Source: Bacteroidales bacterium (GTDB lineage: Bacteria > Bacteroidota > Bacteroidia > Bacteroidales > UBA932). From it: DNA of 64,000 nt. Location: positions 62,001-126,000 of the forward strand of contig JAAZIA010000019.1 in the NCBI GenBank assembly GCA_012510445.1. The letters are read 5' to 3'. The translations under genes and the position numbers were made by a program. Of the stretch, positions 46,192 to 55,012 are shown piece after piece. Under the pieces are notes generated by a model. It was not told the DNA's origin, ran no database searches, and was given only the letters and a program-made list of their open reading frames with translations. Numbering within the stretch: position 1 is the first letter of the stretch; the number at the start of each line of letters is the position of its first letter.

Positions 46192-48252
46192 ATGATTACA
46201 AAAGAATTTCTCAAGCCTAAAAGCATTGCCATTGTTGGAGGTTCAGAGGATATTCAAAAGCCGGGTGGAAAAGTCCTTAAAAACCTCTTGGACACAAATT
46301 TTCCCGGCCACCTTTATGCAGTTAACCCCAAAGCAGATACCATCCAGGGCATACCTTGCTACCGCAAAGTAGAAGACCTTCCCCGGATAGACGTAGCCAT
46401 TCTGGCCATTCCTGCCCGGTTATGCCTACAAGCAGTAAAAGTGTTGTGTGCAGAAAAATCGGCCAAAGGAATCATTATTTTTTCTGCCGGTTTTTCAGAA
46501 GAAAGTGAATCGGGAGCTGCTCTGGAAAAAGAGATTCGCTACGTTGCGGATACTTACGGAGCCACCCTCATTGGTCCCAACTGCGTAGGGTATATGAATG
46601 AACATTATTCAGGGGTTTTCACCACTCCTGTTCCTCGTTTTGTACCCGATAGCATTGACCTGATTTCAGGCTCCGGAGCCACAGCATTATTCATTATAGA
46701 CGCAGCCGTTCAATTGGGGATTCCCTTTGCTAGTGTCTTTTCAGTAGGTAACTCTGCACAGATTGGTGTAGAAGAAGCACTCGCTTTTCTAGACGAAAGT
46801 TACGTTCACGGTAAAAGTGCACCTGTAAAACTCATCTATGCAGAAAGTATTACAGATCCGGTCGCGTTATGCAAGCATGCTGCTTCTTTGTACAGAAAAG
46901 GAGCCCGAGTAGCGGCTATAAAAGCCGGTTCATCAGAAGCGGGAAGCCGGGCAGCATCGTCACACACAGGAGCCCTTGCCAGTCCGGACGTAGCCGTAAG
47001 CGCTTTGTTTGAAAAAGCTGGTATCATTCGTTGCTACGGAAGGAATCAGCTTCTTACCGTAGCTTGTATCCTGCTTAGGGGTGTGCCTGAAGGCAAGAAT
47101 ATATGCATAGTAACTCATGCGGGAGGACCTGCCGTCATGCTTACGGATGTCCTTTCGGAAGGTAAAGTAAATATCCCCACTTTACAGGAAGACCAACAGA
47201 AAAAATTATTAGAGAACCTGTACCCCGGATCTTCTGCAGCCAACCCCATTGATTTTCTAGCTACAGGAACGGCTGCTCAGCTGGGATACATCATAGATTT
47301 TATTGAAAAAGAATGTCCGGAAATAGATGGTATTCCTGTTATTTTTGGATCTCCGGGGCTCGTTCCCGTACATGATGTTTACGATTTGTTGCATGAAAAA
47401 ATGTCAACGTGCAGCCTTCCCATCTATCCCATCTTTCCTTCTACAGGGAACGTTCTAGAAGAAATACGTGAATTTCAGAAAAAAGGCAGAATCTATTTTC
47501 CCGATGAAGTTGTTTTTGGAAAAGCATTAGCTCGAGTCCTGAATACTCCGCCACCAGCAGAGGAAGAAATAGACATACCGGACATCAACCACAAAGCCAT
47601 CCGCAACATCATAGACAAAGCATCGGAAGGGTACCTTACCCCGGATCTTGTTTCTGCATTACTAGATGCAGCAGGAATACCCAGGGCTAAGGAAACGATT
47701 GTAAGAGAAGAAAGTGAGCTGGAAAAAGCAGCTACAGAAATTGGTTACCCTTTGGTAATGAAAGTCATTGGTCCGGTGCATAAATCGGACGTAGGAGGAG
47801 TTCGTTTACATATAAGTGACCATAACACCTTACGACAGACATTCAAGGAGCTGATGAAGATTCCCGACAGTACCTCTGTTCTCCTGCAAGCACAACTTTC
47901 GGGACGTGAATTATTCATAGGAGCTAAAAGAGAGGTTCCGTTTGGACATACGATTGTATGCGGATTAGGCGGTATTTTTGTGGAAGTACTTAAAGACATC
48001 AGCACGGGATTAAACCCGCTCTCTAAAGAAGAAGCTACACGCATGGTTCACAGACTCAAAGGCTATGGACTTATTAAGGGAGTACGCGGACAGGAAGGCG
48101 TGAATGAAGACTTGTTCATTCAGGCCATTTGTCGAATTTCTGCATTATGTACAACAGCTCCGGAAATAGCAGAAATGGACCTGAATCCACTTCTGGGAAC
48201 TCCCCGAAAAGTGGTAGCGGTTGATGCTAGAATAAGGATCGAAAAACTATGA
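46192..48252 (+). CDS. ADP-forming acetyl/acyl-CoA synthetase (fused alpha/beta)
   Basis: CoA-binding SIAVVGGSED-like start, SHTGALASPDVAVSALFEKAGI (catalytic His), ATP-grasp GYPLVMKVIGPVHKSDVGGVRL. Confidence 0.93.
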   Translation: MITKEFLKPKSIAIVGGSEDIQKPGGKVLKNLLDTNFPGHLYAVNPKADTIQGIPCYRKVEDLPRIDVAILAIPARLCLQAVKVLCAEKSAKGIIIFSAGFSEESESGAALEKEIRYVADTYGATLIGPNCVGYMNEHYSGVFTTPVPRFVPDSIDLISGSGATALFIIDAAVQLGIPFASVFSVGNSAQIGVEEALAFLDESYVHGKSAPVKLIYAESITDPVALCKHAASLYRKGARVAAIKAGSSEAGSRAASSHTGALASPDVAVSALFEKAGIIRCYGRNQLLTVACILLRGVPEGKNICIVTHAGGPAVMLTDVLSEGKVNIPTLQEDQQKKLLENLYPGSSAANPIDFLATGTAAQLGYIIDFIEKECPEIDGIPVIFGSPGLVPVHDVYDLLHEKMSTCSLPIYPIFPSTGNVLEEIREFQKKGRIYFPDEVVFGKALARVLNTPPPAEEEIDIPDINHKAIRNIIDKASEGYLTPDLVSALLDAAGIPRAKETIVREESELEKAATEIGYPLVMKVIGPVHKSDVGGVRLHISDHNTLRQTFKELMKIPDSTSVLLQAQLSGRELFIGAKREVPFGHTIVCGLGGIFVEVLKDISTGLNPLSKEEATRMVHRLKGYGLIKGVRGQEGVNEDLFIQAICRISALCTTAPEIAEMDLNPLLGTPRKVVAVDARIRIEKL

Positions 48253-48401
48253 TTAAACGTCTGATTTCCAGATTCAAAAACTTGCCGGTAAATGCTAAAG
48301 GAATGCTTATTATGGCAGCGTTGCTTATCATTGCCATTATCATCAGCCGTGACAGGATTTGGGAAGCAGTTAAAAAAGGTTTTGCCTTTTTTAACAAATA
48401 A
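48249..48401 (+). CDS. Small single-TM protein (50 aa), not in the supplied ORF track
   Basis: ATG overlaps the upstream stop (ATGA): MIKRLISRFKNLPVNAKGMLIMAALLIIAIIISRDRIWEAVKKGFAFFNK. Confidence 0.6.
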   Translation: MIKRLISRFKNLPVNAKGMLIMAALLIIAIIISRDRIWEAVKKGFAFFNK

Positions 48402-48428
48402 AATGTAAGATATTTTAAAAATTTACTA

Positions 48429-48436
48429 TACATTTG
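48429..48436 (+). promoter_or_regulatory. TACATTTG -7 box upstream of the 2-oxoacid:ferredoxin oxidoreductase operon
   Basis: TAnnTTTG match about 38 nt before the ferredoxin-subunit ATG. Confidence 0.6.
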
Positions 48437-48473
48437 TAAGAAATTAATGGTAACAACTAAACAATTATAAAAT

Positions 48474-48695
48474 ATGGCAATCAAAGGCGCTATAGTAGTA
48501 GACACAGAAAAATGCAAAGGTTGTGGAGTTTGTGTGGTCAATTGCCCTACACAAACAATAGCCTTGGCAAAGAAAGTTAACAGCAAAGGATATCCGTATT
48601 GTTATATGGAAAATCCCGATACTTGTACAGGTTGTGGCAACTGTGCCATAGTCTGTCCTGATTCAGTAATTACTGTTTACAGAGTAAAAATTTAA
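48474..48695 (+). CDS. 2-oxoacid:ferredoxin oxidoreductase delta subunit (2[4Fe-4S] ferredoxin)
   Basis: CKGCGVCVVNCP and CTGCGNCAIVCP motifs. Confidence 0.94.
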   Translation: MAIKGAIVVDTEKCKGCGVCVVNCPTQTIALAKKVNSKGYPYCYMENPDTCTGCGNCAIVCPDSVITVYRVKI

Positions 48696-48709
48696 ACATA
48701 AAGAATATT

Positions 48710-49792
48710 ATGGCAGAAAAACTATTAAAGAAAGGGAACGAAGCCATTGCCCTGGCTGCCATCCGGTACGGAGCAGACGGGTATTTTGGTTATCCCATTA
48801 CCCCCCAGAGCGAAGTGATGGAGACCCTGATGGAAGAGATGCCCTGGGAAACGACCGGTATGGTAGTTCTTCAGGCAGAAAGTGAAACTTCTTCTATTAA
48901 TATGTTATACGGAGGTGCCTGCTGCGGCAAAAAGGTGATGACTTCATCTTCCAGCCCGGGGATCAGCCTTATGTGCGAAGGACTCTCCTATATGGCAGGT
49001 GCGGAATTGCCTTGCCTGGTGGTAAACGTAATCCGTGGAGGTCCCGGACTGGGTACCATTCAGCCTGCTCAAGGAGACTATTTTCAGGCAGTAAAGGGCG
49101 GTGGACACGGTGATTACAAGGTGATTGTATTAGCTCCTGCATCGGTACAGGAAATGTATGATTTTGTAGGACTGAGCTTTGACCTTGCTTTTAAATACCG
49201 TACTCCGGTCATGATTCTGTCAGACGGAGCCATTGGCCAAATGATGGAGAAAGTGGAACTGCGTGAGCCGATCAAACGACTTACAGACCAGGAAATTGCA
49301 GAGAAATACGGTGACTGGGCTACGGTTGGAAAACAGCCGCACCGTGACGGAAACATCATTTCCTCTTTATCGCTGGAAGCTTCTGAGATGGAAGAAATCA
49401 ACCTAAGACTACAGGCTAAATACCAGAAGATCAAAGAAAACGAAGTCCGTTATGAAACATTGCAATGCGAAGACGCAGAATACATGCTGGTTGCCTTTGG
49501 CAGCTCTGCCCGTATTTGTGAAAGCACCGTAGAAATGGCCCGTGAAAAAGGAATCAAACTGGGACTGCTCAGACCCATTACTCTATTTCCGTTCCCCGAG
49601 GAAGGCATTCAAAAGATGCTGCCCCAACTGAAAGGAGTCATGTCTGTAGAGCTAAACGCAGGGCAAATGGTAGAAGACGTAAAGCTGGCCGTTAACGGTA
49701 AAGTACCTGTGGAGTTTTACGGCAGAATGGGAGGTTCCATCTTCTCTCCCGGGGAAGTATTCGAAGCTTTTTCTGAAAAATTCAACCTTTAA
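48710..49792 (+). CDS. vorB: 2-oxoacid:ferredoxin oxidoreductase alpha subunit (VorB/KorA-like)
   Basis: GNEAIALAAIRYGADGYFGYPITPQSEVMETL, SSSPGISLMCEGLSYMAGAELPCLVVNVIRGGPGLG. Confidence 0.93.
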   Translation: MAEKLLKKGNEAIALAAIRYGADGYFGYPITPQSEVMETLMEEMPWETTGMVVLQAESETSSINMLYGGACCGKKVMTSSSSPGISLMCEGLSYMAGAELPCLVVNVIRGGPGLGTIQPAQGDYFQAVKGGGHGDYKVIVLAPASVQEMYDFVGLSFDLAFKYRTPVMILSDGAIGQMMEKVELREPIKRLTDQEIAEKYGDWATVGKQPHRDGNIISSLSLEASEMEEINLRLQAKYQKIKENEVRYETLQCEDAEYMLVAFGSSARICESTVEMAREKGIKLGLLRPITLFPFPEEGIQKMLPQLKGVMSVELNAGQMVEDVKLAVNGKVPVEFYGRMGGSIFSPGEVFEAFSEKFNL

Positions 49793-49803
49793 TTGCAATC
49801 ATT

Positions 49804-50565
49804 ATGGACGTTAAAGATATTATCAAACCTGAAAACCTTGTGTATAGCAAAAGCAAGGTACTTACAGACACAGTTATGCACTATTGCCCCGGTTGCAGCC
49901 ACGGTGTAGTACATAAATTGCTGGCAGAGGTCATTGAAGAAATGGACATCCAAGATAAAACCATTGGAGTATCACCGGTAGGATGTGCTGTCTTTGCCTA
50001 TAAATACATCAATATTGACTGGCAACAAGCAGCACACGGAAGAGCTCCTGCGCTGGCTACTGCCACAAAACGCCTATATCCCGATAAGTATGTAGTTGCC
50101 TACCAAGGAGACGGTGACCTTGCCTCTATAGGTACGGCCGAGATCATTCACGCCTGTAACCGTGGTGAAAACATTGTTGTCATTTTTATCAACAATGCCA
50201 TTTACGGTATGACAGGAGGCCAAATGGCTCCCACTACCCTTTTGGATATGAAAACCGCTACAACGCCTTACGGAAGGAGCGTAGAACTAAACGGACATCC
50301 TTTAAAGATTACAGAGCTGGTAGCGCAACTGGAAGGTACTTGCTACGTAACACGTCAGTCTGTACACACTCCGGCAAGTGCAAGAAGAACAAAAAGAGCC
50401 ATTAAAAAAGCTCTGGAAAACTCGGCACAGAAAAAAGGAACGTCACTCATTGAAGTAGTTTCAACTTGTAATTCAAACTGGAAATTATCTCCGGTAAAAG
50501 CCAATGATTGGATGGTTGAAAACATGTTCCCGTTCTATCCACTGGGAGACATAAAAGATAGATGA
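49804..50565 (+). CDS. 2-oxoacid:ferredoxin oxidoreductase beta subunit (TPP-binding)
   Basis: YCPGCSHGVVHKLL, AHGRAPALATATKRLYPDKYVVAYQGDGDLASIGTAEIIHA. Confidence 0.93.
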   Translation: MDVKDIIKPENLVYSKSKVLTDTVMHYCPGCSHGVVHKLLAEVIEEMDIQDKTIGVSPVGCAVFAYKYINIDWQQAAHGRAPALATATKRLYPDKYVVAYQGDGDLASIGTAEIIHACNRGENIVVIFINNAIYGMTGGQMAPTTLLDMKTATTPYGRSVELNGHPLKITELVAQLEGTCYVTRQSVHTPASARRTKRAIKKALENSAQKKGTSLIEVVSTCNSNWKLSPVKANDWMVENMFPFYPLGDIKDR

Positions 50566-51110
50566 ATATGAAAGAAGAATTGATTATAGCAGGATTTGGA
50601 GGACAAGGAGTCCTCTCTATGGGCAGAATACTCGCCTATTCAGGAATTATTCAAGATAAAGAAGTTACCTGGATGCCGTCTTACGGCCCGGAAATGCGCG
50701 GAGGAACAGCCAACGTGACTGTAATTATCAGTGACAAACGGATCAGTTCTCCCATCCTTCAATGGTGTGATACTGCCATTGTGCTTAACCAGCAATCCAT
50801 GGACAAGTTTGAACCCATGATTAAGGAAGGCGGTGTATTGCTGTATGATCCCAATGGAATTTCACGTCACCCTACCAGAAAAGATATAAAAGTGTACACC
50901 ATAGATGCTGTTGATTTAGCCAACAAAATGGAAATGTCAAGAGTATTCAACATGGTTGTTCTGGGAGCTTATCTTAAAGTAAAACCCATCCTGGAAACAG
51001 AGAACGTAATCAAGGGACTGAGAAAATCGTTACCGGAAAGGTATCACCACCTTATACCGTTAAACGAAAAGGCTATAGAGGTAGGGATGCAACACGTAAA
51101 AGAGGTCTGA
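50562..51110 (+). CDS. 2-oxoacid:ferredoxin oxidoreductase gamma subunit
   Basis: LIIAGFGGQGVLSMGRILAYSG, SYGPEMRGGTANVTVIIS. Confidence 0.93.
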   Translation: MNMKEELIIAGFGGQGVLSMGRILAYSGIIQDKEVTWMPSYGPEMRGGTANVTVIISDKRISSPILQWCDTAIVLNQQSMDKFEPMIKEGGVLLYDPNGISRHPTRKDIKVYTIDAVDLANKMEMSRVFNMVVLGAYLKVKPILETENVIKGLRKSLPERYHHLIPLNEKAIEVGMQHVKEV

Positions 51111-51128
51111 CAGACCTCTTTTTTTTTC
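51102..51128 (+). terminator. Intrinsic terminator overlapping the gamma-subunit stop codon
   Basis: AGAGGTCT-GAC-AGACCTCT hairpin plus T run; the stop TGA lies in the hairpin. Confidence 0.85.
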
Positions 51129-51166
51129 ATTAAAAAACCCTTATCTTTGTTTAGCGGATTTTACTT

Positions 51167-51460
51167 ATGAAACCACAACACGCAGCTATTATTGAACCGT
51201 TAAAGCAGAAGATAGAAACACTTATATCGCTGCATGAAAGGGTTTTAACAGAAAACCGTGAGTTAAACAGTAAAGTACAAACCTTAAGCGAAGAATTAAA
51301 TATATATAAGAAAGAAAAAGAAAAACTAGACAATAAAGTGCAAAAACTTCAGATGGCCGGAGCCATTCAGTCATCTAGCGAAGACACTAAAGAAGCAAAG
51401 AAAAAAATAGGGAAACTGATCAGAGAAATTGATAAGTGTTTGACATTGTTAAACAGGTGA
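51167..51460 (+). CDS. Small coiled-coil protein (ZapB-like position)
   Basis: Heptad-rich KIETLISLHERVLTENRELNSKVQTLSEELNIYKKEKEKLDNKVQKLQ; directly upstream of zapA. Confidence 0.6.
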   Translation: MKPQHAAIIEPLKQKIETLISLHERVLTENRELNSKVQTLSEELNIYKKEKEKLDNKVQKLQMAGAIQSSSEDTKEAKKKIGKLIREIDKCLTLLNR

Positions 51461-51470
51461 CCCAATAATA

Positions 51471-51761
51471 ATGAGTGAAGATAAATTATCTATAAAAATA
51501 AGCATAGCAGACCGCTACTACCCCTTACGCATAGCGGCAACAGATGAGGAAGTAGTACGCGCTGCAGCACAGCGTATCAACCAAAGGATTGAACAGTTTA
51601 ATGTAAAGTATTCGGGCCAGGACACACAAGATGCACTGGCCATGGCTGCTCTCCAATTTGTATTGAGTTTGTTAAAACACGAAAAAGCAGACGATATACA
51701 TAAGATAACTACAGAGATTGCTTCACTCGATAATTTTTTAAGAGAATATTTAGAGAGATAA
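51471..51761 (+). CDS. zapA: Cell division protein ZapA
   Basis: LSIKISIADRYYPLRIAATDEEVVRAAAQRINQRIEQF. Confidence 0.88.
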   Translation: MSEDKLSIKISIADRYYPLRIAATDEEVVRAAAQRINQRIEQFNVKYSGQDTQDALAMAALQFVLSLLKHEKADDIHKITTEIASLDNFLREYLER

Positions 51762-51767
51762 AAATCT

Positions 51768-51967
51768 GACCCGTTACATACCAGCTCTTTGCGAAACTCA
51801 ACACGTAAAAATTAATGGAGTGTCTTGACTGTTAAAAACAGGCCCCTTTGTTACCCTTCGGGGGATTCCGTTTTAGGGACGTGGGAAGTTTGAGACATAA
51901 TCAGATCCTCCAAACCTTGCTTAATCAGGGTTTTTGCTAAATAGTGGTATGCTAGCGGGTCTTTTTT
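51768..51967 (+). ncRNA. ssrS: 6S RNA candidate
   Basis: About 200 nt; closing stem GACCCG...CATACCA / TGGTATG...CGGGTC followed by TTTTTT; GCGAAACTC/GGGTTTTTGC and GGAG/CTCC helices flank a large bubble; apical CCC-TTCG-GGG hairpin; sits downstream of zapA as in E. coli. Confidence 0.75.
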
Positions 51968-51998
51968 AATTTTATTATATATACCAACTATAACTATT

Positions 51999-53534
51999 AT
52001 GGAACCATATATTATAGCAGCCATAGGCCTGATAGCGGGATTTACACTGGGGTATGTTTTCTTCAGAAGTGTGATCCTTAAGAAAAGGGCCGGCACCCTC
52101 TTGAGAGAGGCAGAAATGGAAGGAGAAAATATAAAAAGAGAGAAAATCCTTCAAGCCAAAGAAAAATTTTTACAATTAAAGGCAGAACATGAACAGGTAA
52201 TTACAGAACGTAACCACAAGGTTTCTCAAATAGAAAACAGGTTAAAGCAACGGGAAATCACCATGAACCAAAACCATGCTGAGCTTCAGCGTAAGAACAA
52301 AGAGGTTACGGCCATGAGAGAAACGCTGGCTACACAAATAGAGCTGACAGAAAGAAAAGTAGAGGAGTACGAAAAATTAAGGTTGCAGCAAATTGATAAA
52401 ATTGAAAGCATAGCCGGCATGTCTGCAGAAGAAGCCAAAGCCGTACTGCTGGAAAATATGAAAGAAGAAGCACGCGTCCAGGCTATGTCGTATATAAGTG
52501 AAGCCATGGACGAGGCCCGTCTTACGGCAGGAAAAGAAGCCAAAAGGGTGGTCATTAACACCATTCAACGGGTAGCTACAGAGACGGCTATAGAGAATGC
52601 CGTCACGGTATTTAATATTGAAAGTGATGAGATCAAAGGCCGTATCATTGGTCGGGAAGGTCGTAACATACGTGCATTAGAAGCGGCAACCGGTGTAGAA
52701 ATTGTAGTGGACGATACCCCGGAAGCCATCCTTCTCTCTGCTTTTGACCCCGTTCGCCGCGAGGTAGCCAGACTGGCACTTCATCAGCTGGTAACAGACG
52801 GACGTATTCATCCGGCCAGAATAGAAGAAGTAGTGGGCAAAATTCAGAAACAACTGGAAGAAGAAATTGTAGAAACGGGCAAACGTACCTGTATTGATTT
52901 GGGTATTCACGGTATGCATGCAGAACTGATAAGGATGATAGGTAAAATGAAGTACCGCTCTTCTTACGGACAAAACCTGTTGCAACACTCCAGGGAAGTA
53001 GCCAACTTCTGTTCCATTATGGCTGCTGAACTGGGATTGAATGCCAAGTTGGCAAAAAGAGCCGGCCTACTACACGATATAGGAAAAGTATCTGATGAAG
53101 ACCCGGAATTGCCCCACGCCATTTTAGGAATGCGTCTGGCAGAAAAATTCAAAGAAAGACCGGAAGTATGCAACGCCATTGGTGCCCATCATGAAGAAAT
53201 GGAAATGACTTCCCTCATTGCCCCACTTGTTTTGGTGGGAGACGCCATATCGGGAGCCCGTCCCGGTGCTCGAAGAGAAGTGATAGAGTCGTATATCAAA
53301 CGCCTAAAAGGTATGGAAGACCTTGCGCTTTCTTACCCGGGAGTAACCAAGACCTATGCCATACAGGCCGGCAGAGAGCTGCGCGTTATTGTAGGATCTG
53401 AAAAGGTCAATGACCAGCAGGCCGAGATGCTATCACAAGACATTGCTAAAAAAATACAAGACGAGATGGTGTACCCCGGTCAAGTTAAAATTACCGTAAT
53501 AAGAGAAACACGCGCCGTTAATTACGCCAAGTAA
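51999..53534 (+). CDS. rny: Ribonuclease Y
   Basis: N-terminal TM, coiled coil, [57 protein letters not shown]. Confidence 0.96.
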   Translation: MEPYIIAAIGLIAGFTLGYVFFRSVILKKRAGTLLREAEMEGENIKREKILQAKEKFLQLKAEHEQVITERNHKVSQIENRLKQREITMNQNHAELQRKNKEVTAMRETLATQIELTERKVEEYEKLRLQQIDKIESIAGMSAEEAKAVLLENMKEEARVQAMSYISEAMDEARLTAGKEAKRVVINTIQRVATETAIENAVTVFNIESDEIKGRIIGREGRNIRALEAATGVEIVVDDTPEAILLSAFDPVRREVARLALHQLVTDGRIHPARIEEVVGKIQKQLEEEIVETGKRTCIDLGIHGMHAELIRMIGKMKYRSSYGQNLLQHSREVANFCSIMAAELGLNAKLAKRAGLLHDIGKVSDEDPELPHAILGMRLAEKFKERPEVCNAIGAHHEEMEMTSLIAPLVLVGDAISGARPGARREVIESYIKRLKGMEDLALSYPGVTKTYAIQAGRELRVIVGSEKVNDQQAEMLSQDIAKKIQDEMVYPGQVKITVIRETRAVNYAK

Positions 53535-53564
53535 AGAACTTAGAGGGTTATTTCGCTTACAAAT

Positions 53565-55007
53565 TTATTTTGTGTTGTGCAGCCGTATGCTTACGCGTAG
53601 GGGTCCTCTGTAACGACCATTGTATGACCGGATTACGTAACGAAAACCGGCGGGGCGATCCTTAATGTACGTGTCGTACAGCACCCAGGCATTGTCCCAT
53701 ATATACAGGTTATAAGCACCAGCAGGCAACAGGGGATACCGGTACACCGTTTTATTTCTGCGTTCCGTTCCTTTCAGGATATGGCGTCCGGGAATATCCC
53801 ATCCCAGGTAATCCGATACGGCCCGGAGCAGAATTGTCCCGTTTTCTTTGAGAGACTCCAAAGTAACCCATTCGTTTTCCGGTTTTTCATTATAAAAAAA
53901 ATAAGGCATTTCAATAGTTAATGCCAATGTACTTCCTTGGGTCCTGTTCCAAAGCCATCCTTCTACGTAACGTGGGGCCGGCGAAGAATAAAACATATCT
54001 TCCGGGAAAAAATATGGATTCTCATCTGTTGTCAGATAAGCCAGACGCATAGCCCTCTTGTGGTATTCCGGGGAAGTAGACTCTTCTGTATGAATGTAAT
54101 AACTGGCCTTATCGTCGGATTGAGCGTGCATATTCAGAACCAAGTCAAAAGGATGTTCTTGGGTTAAATCTTCCATCCTGCGGCGCAATGCCTCCACCTC
54201 TACAGAAGTCAAGGAATCAGGATGATCCCAGTTGATTTCCTGATTGATCCCCCGTGCATTGGAACGGGAGTACCCTCCATACACCCCATCGGGATTGGTA
54301 AACGGAACTACATAAAAAATCCCTTTCCTGCGGTATTCACGTGCTACAGCAGAATCTTCTGTCAGGCGGTCAAGCAAGCCTTCCAATTGCCAATTGGCCG
54401 GTGATTCGCTCGGATGTACCCTGGCATGGAGCCAAACGGTGTTCTTATCCTCTTTGGGAACGCCGGGGTCTGTAATGGTCAACATCTGAATGGGAAACCC
54501 CAGCATACTCGTCCCCAGCGTATCCATAGTAACGTGTTCTGTAGCTGTCCAGTGTGTCAATCGCTCCTGCAACCGTTCCCAACCGTACGGAATAAAATAG
54601 GCAATGTAAACAGAATCTTGCCCAAATAAAGCAGACACCTTGCGCATAGAAGCCTGGTAATGGGGGAATCTTTCAAAATTTATTCCGTCATACGAATACA
54701 CGGCTCGTTTGGGATCTGTATTTTTAAAGTTCAGGTAAATATGTTTACCCTTTACGTTTTCCATTAAAAAATAAAACCAACGACCGCTTGGCGGCAAATC
54801 GGGATTGGCCGGATTGTAGGGGTCCAGCCGTGATATAACTTCATAAGAAAGATGAAGTACAGAGTCGGTACGTGAAGGGCGTACCCATACAGAATCTATT
54901 AACTTTATTTCTCCCAGGCTACCGGAATCAAAATTGGCAGAAAAACGTACAAGTTCCCCCTCCTGCAACAGAGTTGCAAGAGAAAAGAGGATGATAAATA
55001 CGTTCAT
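53565..55007 (-). CDS. M14 family zinc carboxypeptidase, cytosolic-carboxypeptidase (CCP/AGBL)-like architecture, exported
   Basis: VWLHARVHPSESPANWQLEGLLDRL, FYVVPFTNPDGVYGGYSRSNARGINQEINWDHP, LVLNMHAQSDD; N-terminal beta domain. Confidence 0.85.
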   Translation of the reverse strand: MNVFIILFSLATLLQEGELVRFSANFDSGSLGEIKLIDSVWVRPSRTDSVLHLSYEVISRLDPYNPANPDLPPSGRWFYFLMENVKGKHIYLNFKNTDPKRAVYSYDGINFERFPHYQASMRKVSALFGQDSVYIAYFIPYGWERLQERLTHWTATEHVTMDTLGTSMLGFPIQMLTITDPGVPKEDKNTVWLHARVHPSESPANWQLEGLLDRLTEDSAVAREYRRKGIFYVVPFTNPDGVYGGYSRSNARGINQEINWDHPDSLTSVEVEALRRRMEDLTQEHPFDLVLNMHAQSDDKASYYIHTEESTSPEYHKRAMRLAYLTTDENPYFFPEDMFYSSPAPRYVEGWLWNRTQGSTLALTIEMPYFFYNEKPENEWVTLESLKENGTILLRAVSDYLGWDIPGRHILKGTERRNKTVYRYPLLPAGAYNLYIWDNAWVLYDTYIKDRPAGFRYVIRSYNGRYRGPLRVSIRLHNTK

Positions 55008-55012
55008 AATAT

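Noticed and set aside
51851-52096. 81-aa minus-strand ORF between zapA and rny
   Set aside because: Overlaps the structured 6S RNA candidate and the start of rny; no protein features.
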